NCBI GenBank assembly: GCA_949123685.1
Contig: CASBHZ010000002.1
Location: 27,792-91,791, forward strand
Direction: 5' to 3'
Length of the DNA: 64,000 nucleotides
DNA from: an uncultured Bacteroidales bacterium
GTDB taxonomy: Bacteria; Bacteroidota; Bacteroidia; Bacteroidales; Muribaculaceae
Part shown: positions 36,441 to 44,888 of the stretch, one piece after another
How the letters are laid out: each line of letters begins with the position of its first letter
How positions within the stretch are numbered: the stretch's first letter is position 1
Notes under the pieces: generated by a model
Seen by the model: the letters and a program-made list of their open reading frames with translations, nothing else
What the model was told of the DNA's origin: nothing
Databases searched by the model: none
Position numbers and translations under genes: made by a program

Positions 36441-36481
36441 AAATCCGCCGGCATAATCGTCTATGATTTGCCGGCGGATTT
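36441..36481 (+). terminator. Terminator of SusCD locus 2
   Basis: Perfect 13-base arms AAATCCGCCGGCA (36441-36453) and TGCCGGCGGATTT (36469-36481), 15-base loop, followed by TATATCATA. It also lies downstream of the convergent recO gene and can work for both. Confidence 0.88.
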
Positions 36482-36495
36482 TATATCATATAGCA

Positions 36496-37224
36496 TTATG
36501 AAAAGACTTCGGAAAGGATATCGGGAGATTTAAGTCCGGAAAGACCGGGGAAATGGATAGCGTAATAACGGAGGATGCGATCAAGAAGCTGACGGCGCTC
36601 CGCGCCGTTAAACCGGTAGAGACGCATATTGCGCAATGTGATTCGAGAAAGGACAACGAGCAAATGTGTCTCCGACGGCGAAAGGATGTCTTTATGAAAA
36701 GACGCACCGACTATCGGGATTCCTGCACGCATGTCGAAAGAGTCTCCCCTTTCGTAATCATTAAGATCGGGGGCAATTCCCGCCATATCTAAAAAGCGTA
36801 TCAAGAACCAAATATGAAAATTTGCCAATCCCTGCTTTTTCTCATCAAGAACACGGATTGATGCCAATATAAAATCCCACGTGGCAGGATCCGGAGAAGC
36901 ATCCCGGAGATAACGGTTTAGAAACTCCGAAATAAATAAGGCAATAGACGACTTGACCGGATTGAAATATAAATCATGCCATATCTCGGCAGGCGTAACA
37001 GCACCAAGAAGCTGCAGTTCCCTACTCTGACGCATATTAACATCCGCGTCAACCACCGACAACGGCAACAACCTCGCGCTCCGCATCCTCCCCAATTTCC
37101 CAGATCCCACAGGAGAGAGGAAAGCCATCCTGCCGCGACTCCTCGTAAAAAGCGTTATCACATTGTGGCGGTCGCTATGCTTCACAATATCTATCACAAC
37201 TCCCCTTATCTTCTCTATTGCCAT
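36496..37224 (-). CDS. recO: DNA repair protein RecO
   Basis: Recombination mediator of the RecFOR pathway, which loads RecA onto SSB-coated single-stranded DNA. The 242-residue protein has the N-terminal OB-fold (about 1-80: GVVIDIVKHSDRHNVITLFTRSRGRMAFLSPVG) and the helical C-domain. The zinc-finger cysteines of many RecO proteins are absent, as is common in Bacteroidetes. Single gene, divergent from a promoter and leader region in front of the DUF2851 gene. Confidence 0.88.
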   Translation of the reverse strand: MAIEKIRGVVIDIVKHSDRHNVITLFTRSRGRMAFLSPVGSGKLGRMRSARLLPLSVVDADVNMRQSRELQLLGAVTPAEIWHDLYFNPVKSSIALFISEFLNRYLRDASPDPATWDFILASIRVLDEKKQGLANFHIWFLIRFLDMAGIAPDLNDYERGDSFDMRAGIPIVGASFHKDILSPSETHLLVVLSRITLRNMRLYRFNGAERRQLLDRILRYYAIHFPGLSGLKSPDILSEVFS

Positions 37225-37234
37225 TAAGAATCAA

Positions 37235-37266
37235 TTTGTTTCAGTAAAATTTTATAACTAAATTTA
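37235..37266 (+). promoter_or_regulatory. Plus-strand promoter upstream of a leader RNA
   Basis: TTTG (37235-37238), exactly 20 bases, TAAATTTA (37259-37266), followed by CGCAAAAT. Transcription would begin near 37273. The next gene to the right starts only at 37425, leaving about 150 bases of leader or an independent small RNA. Confidence 0.7.
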
Positions 37267-37272
37267 CGCAAA

Positions 37273-37393
37273 ATAAAAAGTCTACCCCTTTTCACAAAGA
37301 GATAGACCGAAACCTTAATCTTAATTTAATACTATGAAAAACACTCTACAAAGTTACAAAATAATTCTAAAATTTCGAAAAAAAGATTTTTGA
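37273..37393 (+). ncRNA. Candidate small RNA or structured leader
   Basis: The region after the promoter at 37235-37266 begins with a hairpin (GTCTA 37281-37285 with TAGAC 37304-37308, inner CTTT/AAAG). An A/T-rich tract follows, with ACCTTAATCTTAATTTAATAC just before a possible 19-codon reading frame (37336-37392 region, MKNTLQSYKI...). The layout suggests a non-coding RNA or a leader for the DUF2851 gene. I cannot name the family. Confidence 0.35.
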
Positions 37394-37424
37394 GGAATCG
37401 TTTGAATTAACATTTATTAACCAT

Positions 37425-38705
37425 ATGGAGAAGCTCTATCAATATTTATGGCAACACAGGATGCTCGGACGCAAACTGAGTCTCGACAATGGAGACGCCC
37501 TGGAAATAATATCTCCGGGACGATTGAACACCGACGCCGGTCCCGACTTCTCCAACGCTCGCCTGCGCATAGGCAGCACCGAATGGGCGGGAAACGTGGA
37601 GATACATGTGCGTGCATCCGACTGGTACCGCCATGGTCATGACCGCGACAGCGCCTATGATTCCGTCATGCTCCATGTCGTGGCAATATCCGACAGGCAA
37701 GTCACACGCTCAGACGGTAGCGAAATCCGGCAACTTACAGCCACATTCCCTGAAAGCTTTTTCAACATGTATGCCACCTTATGCGATGATATAGGGAATG
37801 TGAGGTGCAACAGGGAACTTCATTCGATACCTTCCCTTATAAAGACAGACTGTCTCGAATCTTTGGCTATCGAACGGATGCAACAAAAGGCATCCCGAAT
37901 AATGAACGAGCTTCAGACTTTAGGCGGAGACTGGGAAAGGGTATGTTTCGTAACTATGGCGCGAGCATTGGGGTTCGGACTAAACAGCGAACCATTCGAG
38001 ATTCTTGCGCGGTCAATACCATTAGGTTATCTGCACCGCCATGCCGATAACCTTCTCCAATTGGAAGCATTGCTGTTCGGGCAAGCCGGAATGCTCGACA
38101 CTTCAATACACATATTTGACGAATATTACCAGCAGTTATGCCGTGAATATTATTTTCTTGCACGCAAATATAACCTGAGACCAATGCGATGCGACCTGTG
38201 GAAATATGCGCGGACAAGACCCCAAAATTTCCCTCACCGCCGCATAGCACTTTTGGCAAAAACACTTCTGGGAGGTTTCTCCCTGCTTTCAAGGCTTATA
38301 GCCGCCAATGGGGACATTGAAAAGACCCGCCAGCTGATGCAATGGGAACTTGACGGATATTGGCTCACACATTCCGACTTCGACAGGGAACAACCCTCCT
38401 CACCTGCCGCCTTGGGGCAAGGCAGTGTTGACCTCCTCTTGATCAACCTCGCGGCTCCTATATTATACGCGCACGGCGCGGCACACGGAGATCCCGAAAA
38501 AGCCGAAGCGGGACTGGAATTATGGAGGAAACTGCCTGCGGAAAAAAATATGTATGTCCGCCAATGGAAACAATCGGGATTCGACTGTAATGACGCCATG
38601 AATAGCCAGGCTTTGCTACAACTCCACAAGCAATATTGCGATGCGGGGCGCTGTCTCGAATGTCGCCTCGGTCACTGGCTTCTCCGCTCCAAAGCAAGAA
38701 ACTGA
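37425..38705 (+). CDS. DUF2851 family protein
   Basis: A 426-residue cytosolic protein of a family nearly restricted to Bacteroidetes. The N-terminus (about 1-110) carries the family pattern EKLYQYLWQHRMLG, LNTDAGPDFSNARLRIG, WAGNVEIHVRASDWYRHGHD and VMLHVVAISD. Some describe this as PD-(D/E)XK-like. Here the Asp in DAGPDF and the Glu-x-His in VEIHV would be the candidate active residues. The C-terminus ends in a Cys pair region (CDAGRCLECRLG). Its function is unknown to me. Confidence 0.85.
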   Translation: MEKLYQYLWQHRMLGRKLSLDNGDALEIISPGRLNTDAGPDFSNARLRIGSTEWAGNVEIHVRASDWYRHGHDRDSAYDSVMLHVVAISDRQVTRSDGSEIRQLTATFPESFFNMYATLCDDIGNVRCNRELHSIPSLIKTDCLESLAIERMQQKASRIMNELQTLGGDWERVCFVTMARALGFGLNSEPFEILARSIPLGYLHRHADNLLQLEALLFGQAGMLDTSIHIFDEYYQQLCREYYFLARKYNLRPMRCDLWKYARTRPQNFPHRRIALLAKTLLGGFSLLSRLIAANGDIEKTRQLMQWELDGYWLTHSDFDREQPSSPAALGQGSVDLLLINLAAPILYAHGAAHGDPEKAEAGLELWRKLPAEKNMYVRQWKQSGFDCNDAMNSQALLQLHKQYCDAGRCLECRLGHWLLRSKARN

Positions 38706-38771
38706 CAAAGGATTATGCAGAATGTTTTTCTGTTTTTACGTTTAAATATTGACAAAGCGATGTTTTTTTGC

Positions 38772-38895
38772 TAATTTTGCATGTTTGAAGCGGATATTGT
38801 CATTTGTTTGCCGACGTATTCGCAAATAAAAAGCTTTTTAACAAGGCTGAATCCGCGAGAAGCGGGGATGCCGAAAGATATCATTTTAGCTAAAA
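38772..38895 (+). promoter_or_regulatory. aspS promoter and folded leader
   Basis: A -7 box TAATTTTG at 38772-38779 predicts a start near 38787. The remaining roughly 109-base leader can fold: GCGGAT (38790-38795) pairs with ATCCGC (38851-38856), enclosing TTTGC (38807-38811) with GCAAA (38822-38826) and a perfect 12-bp palindrome AAAAAGCTTTTT (around 38828-38839). A long structured leader is unusual for an aminoacyl-tRNA synthetase gene in this phylum. Whether it is regulatory is not known. Confidence 0.5.
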
Positions 38896-40653
38896 ATGTA
38901 TAGAAACAGGACATGTGGCGAACTTCGCCTCGCCGATGCCGGACAGACCGTGACGCTGGCAGGATGGGTGCAACGCACCCGTAAGATGGGCGGTATGACT
39001 TTCGTGGACATCCGCGACCGTTATGGAATCACTCAGGTGGTTTTCAACAATGAGATCAACCGGGAGCTCACCGAGGCTGCCAACACGCTCGGACGCGAAT
39101 TTGTTGTGCAGGTTACCGGGAAGGTTGAGGAGCGCAGCTCGAAAAATTCGAACCTTCCGACCGGTGATATAGAAGTAATCGCGGACTCTTTCAGCATACT
39201 TAACCGCAGCGAGGTTCCCCCTTTCACTATCGAAGACAACACAGACGGAGGCGATGACCTCCGCATGAAATATCGCTATCTCGATCTCCGACGTCCTTGC
39301 GTAAGACGCAACCTGGAACTCCGCCACAAGATGGCATTCGAAATCAGGCGTTATCTCGATGCAGAGGGATTCCTGGAAATCGAGACTCCGATTCTGGTCA
39401 AATCAACTCCCGAAGGAGCACGCGACTTCGTCGTGCCTTCCCGCATGAATCCCGGAGAGTTCTATGCCCTTCCACAGAGTCCACAGCTGTTCAAACAGCT
39501 TCTTATGGTAAGCGGCTACGACCGTTATTTCCAGATTGCAAAATGTTTCCGCGACGAAGACCTTCGTGCCGACCGTCAACCGGAGTTCACTCAGATAGAC
39601 TGCGAGATGAGCTTCGTGGAGCAGGAAGATGTGATCCGCACTTTCGAAGGACTTGTGAAACATATATTCAAATATGTAAAAGGAATAGACTTCACCGAAG
39701 CATTCCCTCGTATCACATGGGCTGACGCCATGCAACGTTACGGTTCTGACAAACCGGACATACGTTTCGGAATGGAATTTGTAGAGCTCAATGATGTGGC
39801 AAAAGGTAAAGGCTTCAGCGTGATTGATGACGCAGAACTTACAGTCGGAATCCTTGCCAAAGGTTGCGCCAACTATTCTCGCAAACAGATCGATGAGCTC
39901 ACAGAATTTGTGAAACGTCCGCAAATCGGTGCAAAAGGTCTCATATATGTAAAATTCGAAGCTGACGGCTCCATAAAGAGTTCTGTCGGCAAATTCTACA
40001 CAGAAGAGGAGTTACGCGCATGGGGCGAAAAAGCGGGAGCTGAAGCCGGCGACCTGTTGCTTGTGATGACAGGAGAGACAATGAAGACACGCAAACAGCT
40101 TTGCGAGCTTCGTCTTGAGCTCGGCAACCGACTCGGCTTGCGCGACAAGAATGTATTCGCCCCGCTTTGGGTAGTAGACTTCCCCTTGTTCGAATGGGAC
40201 GAAGAAACACAACGTTTCTATGCTATGCACCATCCTTTCACGTCTCCCAATCCGGAAGACATACCGATGCTCAAGACAGACACCGGCAAAGTCAGGGCAA
40301 CCGCCTATGATATCGTTGTCAACGGCACAGAGCTTGGTGGCGGTTCCATACGTATCCACGATGCTGCGCTGCAAGACCAGATGTTTGAGCTGTTAGGATT
40401 CACTCCGGAGCGTGCTCAGGAGCAATTCGGCTTCCTGATGAATGCATTCAAATATGGTGCACCACCTCATGGAGGATTGGCACTCGGGTTCGACAGGTTC
40501 GTTTCCATTCTTGCGGGACTTGATACGATCCGCGACGTTATAGCTTTCCCGAAAAACAATTCAGGACGTGACGTGATGAACGAATCCCCGTCGGCTATAG
40601 ACCAGAGCCAGCTTGACGAGCTCCAGCTTGAACTCAAGCCATCTGACAATTAA
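38896..40653 (+). CDS. aspS: Aspartyl-tRNA synthetase
   Basis: Charges tRNA-Asp with aspartate (585 residues, bacterial type). An N-terminal OB-fold anticodon-binding domain (about 1-105, [26 protein letters not shown]) is followed by the class II core with RYLDLRRP, motif 2 [18 protein letters not shown] and motif 3 [15 protein letters not shown]. The bacterial GAD insertion lies at about 290-420. The end NPSAIDQ-like ([11 protein letters not shown]) is typical. The next gene starts 30 bases later. Confidence 0.97.
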   Translation: MYRNRTCGELRLADAGQTVTLAGWVQRTRKMGGMTFVDIRDRYGITQVVFNNEINRELTEAANTLGREFVVQVTGKVEERSSKNSNLPTGDIEVIADSFSILNRSEVPPFTIEDNTDGGDDLRMKYRYLDLRRPCVRRNLELRHKMAFEIRRYLDAEGFLEIETPILVKSTPEGARDFVVPSRMNPGEFYALPQSPQLFKQLLMVSGYDRYFQIAKCFRDEDLRADRQPEFTQIDCEMSFVEQEDVIRTFEGLVKHIFKYVKGIDFTEAFPRITWADAMQRYGSDKPDIRFGMEFVELNDVAKGKGFSVIDDAELTVGILAKGCANYSRKQIDELTEFVKRPQIGAKGLIYVKFEADGSIKSSVGKFYTEEELRAWGEKAGAEAGDLLLVMTGETMKTRKQLCELRLELGNRLGLRDKNVFAPLWVVDFPLFEWDEETQRFYAMHHPFTSPNPEDIPMLKTDTGKVRATAYDIVVNGTELGGGSIRIHDAALQDQMFELLGFTPERAQEQFGFLMNAFKYGAPPHGGLALGFDRFVSILAGLDTIRDVIAFPKNNSGRDVMNESPSAIDQSQLDELQLELKPSDN

Positions 40654-40683
40654 GAAGCTGTTTAAAATTATTACTGATTATAA

Positions 40684-41514
40684 ATGTCGACTCCCCTCGA
40701 TATAGTTGAGGCCATCAAAGCGAAAAAGATGGTGAAAGTTTCAGATATTGCGCGAACCATTGAAGAGTTTGCTCCCAAGTCATTGCAGGAAAGCTATGAC
40801 AATACCGGTCTGCAGGTTGGAAACCCCGACATGCAGGTAACAGCTGCCTTGCTCTGCCTTGACATCACGGAGGAAATCCTTGACGAGGCAATCCAGCGTC
40901 AGTGCAATCTCGTGATAACCCACCACCCTCTGATTTTTCGTGGACTCAAGGAGATCACCGGGCGCACGGCAATAGAGCGTATCGTAGCGAAAGCCATACG
41001 CCATGACGTTGCAATATATTCAGCACATACCAACCTTGACTCGGCATGGGACGGCGTAAGTCATGAAATGGCACACATGCTCAATATGACCGACCTGCAA
41101 GTGCTTGAACCTAAGGACTCCGAAGGGACCACGGGATTAGGAATAATCGGAAACCTTCGCCCCACTCCAAAGCTGGAGTTTTTGCGCAAGGTGAAAGAAA
41201 CGTTCGGAGTCAAGGCGCTGAAGTATTCGGTTCAGTCACCTCAGTTAGTCGTGAAGCGCGTAGCCCTTTGTGGCGGATCAGGGGCATCCTTGATCCGTGA
41301 AGCCGTGAATGCCGGTGCCGATGCTATAATCACCGGAGATGTGAAGTATCACGATTTCACTGCATACGGACTTGACATTATAATCGCAGACATAGGACAC
41401 TACGAGAGCGAGCTTTGTGCTTGCAAGATATTCTCGCGCATAATCCGCGACAAGTATCCGGACTGCCTTCTATATTTCTCGGATTCCGAAACGAACCCGG
41501 TAGGGGTAATCTGA
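40684..41514 (+). CDS. Nif3-like dinuclear metal-centre protein
   Basis: A 276-residue member of the Nif3/YbgI family. The metal-ligand motifs are all present: ITHHPLIF (about 79-86), SAHTNLDSAWDGVSHEMA (about 113-130), TGDVKYHDF and ADIGHYESE near the end. The short form without the PII-like insertion is seen. Annotated elsewhere as GTP cyclohydrolase 1 type 2 homologue, a reaction not established for most members. It lies between aspS and a zinc-ribbon coiled-coil gene, a neighbour it has in many Bacteroidetes. Confidence 0.9.
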   Translation: MSTPLDIVEAIKAKKMVKVSDIARTIEEFAPKSLQESYDNTGLQVGNPDMQVTAALLCLDITEEILDEAIQRQCNLVITHHPLIFRGLKEITGRTAIERIVAKAIRHDVAIYSAHTNLDSAWDGVSHEMAHMLNMTDLQVLEPKDSEGTTGLGIIGNLRPTPKLEFLRKVKETFGVKALKYSVQSPQLVVKRVALCGGSGASLIREAVNAGADAIITGDVKYHDFTAYGLDIIIADIGHYESELCACKIFSRIIRDKYPDCLLYFSDSETNPVGVI

Positions 41515-41607
41515 ATAATTCAAGCTTGTGGACCCGGCTTTAGGATAAAGGTCTGATATCCGGTGTTTACCTCTTGCTCAACTTTAATAAAAAATTTTAC
41601 AAATCAT

Positions 41608-42423
41608 ATGGCAACAGAGAAAAAGAATGACAAAGAGCGCAGTGTAGAGGATCGCCTCAAAGCTCTTTACCAGCTGCAGACATATCTTTCGGAAATCGAC
41701 CGCATCAAGATCCTGCGCGGTGAGCTTCCTAACGAAGTTAAGGACCGCGAGGACGAGATCATTCGTTTCCAGACCCGTATAGTCAAGCATGAAGAAGAGA
41801 TTGTAAACCTAAACAACCTCATCAAGACAAAACAGGGTGAAATCGAGATGCGTCGCGAAAAGATCGCCAAATATGAGGATCAGATCAACAATGTGCGCAA
41901 CAACCGCGAATATGCCTTCCTCGAAAAAGAGAAAGAGTTCGAAAGCCTTGAAATAGAGCTTGCGGAGAAAAACATCCGTGATGCACACACTAAGATCGAG
42001 GCAAAAACAGCCGAGATCGAGCATGACAAGGAAGAGCTTGCAGACAACCAGCACATACTCGAACAGAAAAAGAAAGAGCTTGAAGAAATAATTTCGGAGA
42101 CCCGCCAGGAAGAGGAAGCTATCCGCGAGAAGGCAAAAGCTCTTGAACCCCTTATTGACGATTATACTCTTGCCGCCTTCAAGCGCATCCGCAAGAATGC
42201 ACGCAACGGTCTTGGCATAGTGAGCGTGCAGCGTAACGCCTGCGGCGGTTGCTTCAACCGTATTCCCCCACAGCGTCAGCTTGAAATCCGCATGCATAAG
42301 AAGGTGATAGTGTGTGAATATTGCGGTCGCATCATGATCGACGCAACCCTTGCCGGTGTTGAGGAACCCATAAAGGCGGAAGTTGTCGAGAAGAAGAAAG
42401 GACGCAAGTCAGCTGATAAATAA
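41608..42423 (+). CDS. Coiled-coil protein with C4 zinc ribbon
   Basis: A 271-residue cytosolic protein. Residues of about 10-195 are heptad-rich, charged coiled coil (many E, K, R). The end has the C4-type zinc ribbon: CGGC in ACGGCFNRIPPQ and CEYC in VIVCEYCGRIM, followed by a Lys-rich tail. Related proteins are annotated as putative nucleic-acid-binding zinc-ribbon proteins. I chose ATG 41608 (MATEKKNDKE) over an upstream alternative at 41563 because the longer form adds residues untypical of the family. The next gene, queD, begins eight bases after its stop. Confidence 0.88.
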   Translation: MATEKKNDKERSVEDRLKALYQLQTYLSEIDRIKILRGELPNEVKDREDEIIRFQTRIVKHEEEIVNLNNLIKTKQGEIEMRREKIAKYEDQINNVRNNREYAFLEKEKEFESLEIELAEKNIRDAHTKIEAKTAEIEHDKEELADNQHILEQKKKELEEIISETRQEEEAIREKAKALEPLIDDYTLAAFKRIRKNARNGLGIVSVQRNACGGCFNRIPPQRQLEIRMHKKVIVCEYCGRIMIDATLAGVEEPIKAEVVEKKKGRKSADK

Positions 42424-42431
42424 GATAATTA

Positions 42432-42764
42432 ATGTATTATGTAAGGAAACGCCTGGAGGTGAGTGCAGCTCACAAGCTCGACCTGAGCTACGAGAGCAAA
42501 TGCACGCAGCTCCATGGTCATAATTGGATAATTACCGTAGAATGCCGTGCGGAAGAATTGAACGCAGACGGCATGGTCGCTGATTTCACACTGATAAAGA
42601 ACAAAATCATGAATATGCTCGACCACCGGGTGATTAACGATGTTCTCCCTTTCAACCCAACAGCGGAGAACATAGCGCGCTGGGTGGTTGATTCCATCCC
42701 TGCTTGCTATCGTTGCGAGGTGCAGGAAAGCGAGGGGAATATGGCTGCTTATGAGAAAGATTAA
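42432..42764 (+). CDS. queD: 6-carboxy-5,6,7,8-tetrahydropterin synthase
   Basis: Second step of queuosine and preQ0 synthesis, turning dihydroneopterin triphosphate into carboxytetrahydropterin. The 110-residue protein has the zinc ligands His14 (SAAHKL), His28 and His30 (LHGHNW), the catalytic Cys24, and LDHRVIND plus the C-terminal ESEGNMAAY. The 3' end overlaps queE by 14 bases, so translation is coupled. queC and queF lie convergent, about 0.8 kb further. Confidence 0.94.
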   Translation: MYYVRKRLEVSAAHKLDLSYESKCTQLHGHNWIITVECRAEELNADGMVADFTLIKNKIMNMLDHRVINDVLPFNPTAENIARWVVDSIPACYRCEVQESEGNMAAYEKD

Positions 42765-43350
42765 CGAGATATTCTATTCTTTGCAAGGAGAAGGTCACCA
42801 CGAGGGATATCCTTCGGTATTCGTGCGCTTTTCAGGATGCAACCTGAATTGCTCATTCTGCGACACAGCCCACAATGAGGGGATACATATAGATGACGAT
42901 GCGATAATACGTGCCATCAACCTATATTCCGCAGACTGGATAGTGCTGACAGGGGGCGAACCTGCAATGTGGATAGACGAGGATTTCATTCATCTCCTCA
43001 AACGTGCCACAGGAAAAAAGATTGCAATTGAAACCAATGGCACCATGCCTTTGCCAGAAGGTATAGACTGGGTTACGGTAAGTCCTAAATCCGGTTTCGA
43101 AGGTGCCGGAGAGGCAAAAGTAAGGGTAAGTCATGCCAACGAAATCAAGGTTGTAGACCTCGGTCAGGATCTTGATCCATACTTTGATTTACCATGCCGT
43201 GGAGAAGACACCATCATGTATCTGCAACCATGTTATGTTCCGGATGAGGAACAATTCAGACAAAATCGCCTCAGCACGGTAAGGCGCATACTTGCCGACC
43301 CCAAATGGACACTCTCGGTTCAACTGCACCGCTATCTTGAGATACCATAA
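42751..43350 (+). CDS. queE: 7-carboxy-7-deazaguanine synthase (radical SAM)
   Basis: Radical-SAM enzyme that rearranges carboxytetrahydropterin to carboxydeazaguanine. The 199-residue protein has FYSLQGEGHHEGYPSVFVRFSGCNLNC with the iron-sulfur Cys triad C30-C34-C37 (CNLNCSFC), the family's QGEG substrate loop and a TGGEPA SAM motif. The start ATG at 42751 overlaps queD by 14 bases and gives a standard N-terminus. A longer upstream start is possible but unlikely. It ends the queD-queE unit with a strong terminator. Confidence 0.95.
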   Translation: MRKINEIFYSLQGEGHHEGYPSVFVRFSGCNLNCSFCDTAHNEGIHIDDDAIIRAINLYSADWIVLTGGEPAMWIDEDFIHLLKRATGKKIAIETNGTMPLPEGIDWVTVSPKSGFEGAGEAKVRVSHANEIKVVDLGQDLDPYFDLPCRGEDTIMYLQPCYVPDEEQFRQNRLSTVRRILADPKWTLSVQLHRYLEIP

Positions 43351-43379
43351 AAAAAGGAGCTTAAAAAGCTCCTTTTTTT
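43349..43379 (+). terminator. Terminator of queDE
   Basis: A perfect 14-bp stem (A7-GGAGCTT, loop AAA, AAGCTCC-T7) starts inside the queE stop codon region, followed by more T and then by TTTAGGC repeats. The 3' arm AAGCTCC with its T-run is repeated 63 bases later (from 43429). Confidence 0.9.
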
Positions 43380-43562
43380 TAGGCTTTAGGTGTTAGGCTT
43401 TAGGCGTTAGAGTTTGATAGAACTTGTTAAGCTCCTTTTTTTTTAGGCTTTGGGTGTTAGGCTTTAGGCGTTAGAGTTTGATAGAGTTTTGTAATGATAT
43501 TTCCAACTCCCTTTTGCCCTCAAAAATCTAACGCCTAAAGCCTAATGCCTAACGCCTAAAAC
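43366..43562. repeat. TTTAGGC/GCCTAAA repeat, site D, with a 63-bp tandem duplication
   Basis: Two near-identical copies of about 63 bases (from 43366 and from 43429) each consist of AAGCTCC, a T-run (8 and 9 T), TTTAGGC-type units (AGGCTTTAGGTGTTAGG and GGCTTTAGGCGTTAG) and AGTTTGATAGA. The complementary half (CTAACGCCTAAAGCCTAATG, then CCTAACGCCTAAAACC, about 43528-43563) follows and runs into the queC coding end. It separates the convergent queDE and queFC units. Confidence 0.88.
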
Positions 43563-44193
43563 CCGCATACTCGAGAGCTTCGGCGCGTTCGACACAAGTG
43601 CCACATTTGCCACAATGCTCCGCACCACCTTTGTAACAGGAATATGTGTGGGAATAATCCACGCCGAGCTTCTTACCGATAACGGCAATGTCTCCTTTTG
43701 TAATGTTCGTATAAGGCGCCAGGATGGAAACTCCATCATAGGTGCCTTCTTTCATTGCCTCGGACATAGCCTTTACGAAACCCTCCCTACAATCCGGATA
43801 AATGGCATGGTCTCCGCTATGGTTGGCTATCAGAACATGTTTCAACCCCCTTGACTCTGCAAAGCCGCAAGCGATTGAGAGCATGATCCCGTTACGGAAG
43901 GGAACAACGGTCGATTTCATGTTATCGTCATCGTATTGACCTTCCGGAATAGCGTCCGCACCTGATAGCAATGAACTCTTGAAATACTCGCCCATAAAAG
44001 ACAATGGAATCACCACGTGCTCTATACCAAGCATATCGCATTGCCAACGGGCGCATTCGATCTCTCGGGCGTTATGGTTCGAACCGTAATCAAAAGTGAC
44101 AGCCAAAGCTATCCTCTCTTTCCGGTCATGAAGGAGTGTCACGGAGTCCATACCTCCCGACAAAACTATTATAGAATCTTTCATTCCACTCAT
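43549..44193 (-). CDS. queC: 7-cyano-7-deazaguanine synthase
   Basis: ATP-dependent step from carboxydeazaguanine to preQ0. The 214-residue protein has the PP-loop SGGMDS (VLSGGMDSVTLL near the N-terminus), FDYGSNHNAREIECA, the strand motif VPFRNGIMLSIACGFAE and the zinc-binding Cys cluster SCYKGGAEHCGKCGTC. The ORF is open upstream. The start at 44193 (MSGMKDS) or 44184 (MKDS) fits the family and sits 10 bases after queF. The last codons, FRR and the TAG stop, are written in a TTTTAGGCGTTAG repeat unit, so the repeat has replaced or trimmed the natural C-terminus. Confidence 0.94.
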   Translation of the reverse strand: MSGMKDSIIVLSGGMDSVTLLHDRKERIALAVTFDYGSNHNAREIECARWQCDMLGIEHVVIPLSFMGEYFKSSLLSGADAIPEGQYDDDNMKSTVVPFRNGIMLSIACGFAESRGLKHVLIANHSGDHAIYPDCREGFVKAMSEAMKEGTYDGVSILAPYTNITKGDIAVIGKKLGVDYSHTYSCYKGGAEHCGKCGTCVERAEALEYAGFRR

Positions 44194-44203
44194 ATCAACA
44201 ATA

Positions 44204-44683
44204 TCATTTAATATTATCGAAACTTCCGAATACAGCCGCACGGCGGGAAACCACAAGATCCTGATGATCCTTGTCCCCCATGTTGGCAAAGGGATAGATA
44301 GAGATCCCGCCACGTGGCAAGAACACCCCCCTAACTTCAATATACCTGGGGTCCATCAACCTTGCCAGATCTTTCATTATGATATTTACACAATCCTCAT
44401 GGAAATCGCCATGATTGCGGAAGCTGAAAAGATAAAGCTTAAGGCTCTTGCTCTCCACCATCCTTTCGCGGGGTATATAAGATATATAGATATGACCGAA
44501 ATCCGGCTGACCGGTTTTAGGGCAAAGCGTCGTAAACTCCGGACAATCGAATGTCACTACATATTCATTCTCAGGATGCTTATTCTCAAAAGTTTCTAAA
44601 AGGGAGGGGGCATAATCTACAGGATATTGCACACCCTGATTCCCGAGGAGACTGACTCCTTCAAGTTCTTTTTCTGTTCTCAT
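44204..44683 (-). CDS. queF: preQ1 synthase (NADPH-dependent 7-cyano-7-deazaguanine reductase)
   Basis: Reduces the nitrile of preQ0 to the amine of preQ1, the last free-base step of queuosine synthesis. The 159-residue unimodular type has the catalytic Cys in [13 protein letters not shown], the NADPH motif [21 protein letters not shown] and the end region [18 protein letters not shown]. First gene of a two-gene unit with queC (10-base gap). Confidence 0.95.
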   Translation of the reverse strand: MRTEKELEGVSLLGNQGVQYPVDYAPSLLETFENKHPENEYVVTFDCPEFTTLCPKTGQPDFGHIYISYIPRERMVESKSLKLYLFSFRNHGDFHEDCVNIIMKDLARLMDPRYIEVRGVFLPRGGISIYPFANMGDKDHQDLVVSRRAAVFGSFDNIK

Positions 44684-44743
44684 ATTACAAAGTTATCAAA
44701 AAGTTCACGATTACGAAAGAAATAGCCTTGATGAAGTGATTAC

Positions 44744-44773
44744 AAAAAAAACTGCCACTCTCGCGAGTGACAG
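44744..44773 (-). terminator. Terminator of the LptF/G gene
   Basis: On the minus strand the stem CTGTCACTC / GAGTGGCAG (44752-44773, one mismatch) is followed by eight T (44751-44744). A second small hairpin TAACAGG TTTT CCTGTTA sits at 44781-44798. Both lie between the LptF/G stop (44889) and the queF start (44683), so they stop the transcript before queF. Confidence 0.85.
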
Positions 44774-44888
44774 CTTTCTTTAACAGGTTTTCCTGTTAGA
44801 ACTTAAACTTAATGAACAAAAATCTATCTTCTTTCTTTTCATAAATTAAAACAGAAATCAATAAAAATAGTTTTCAGTCCTTTCGTAT

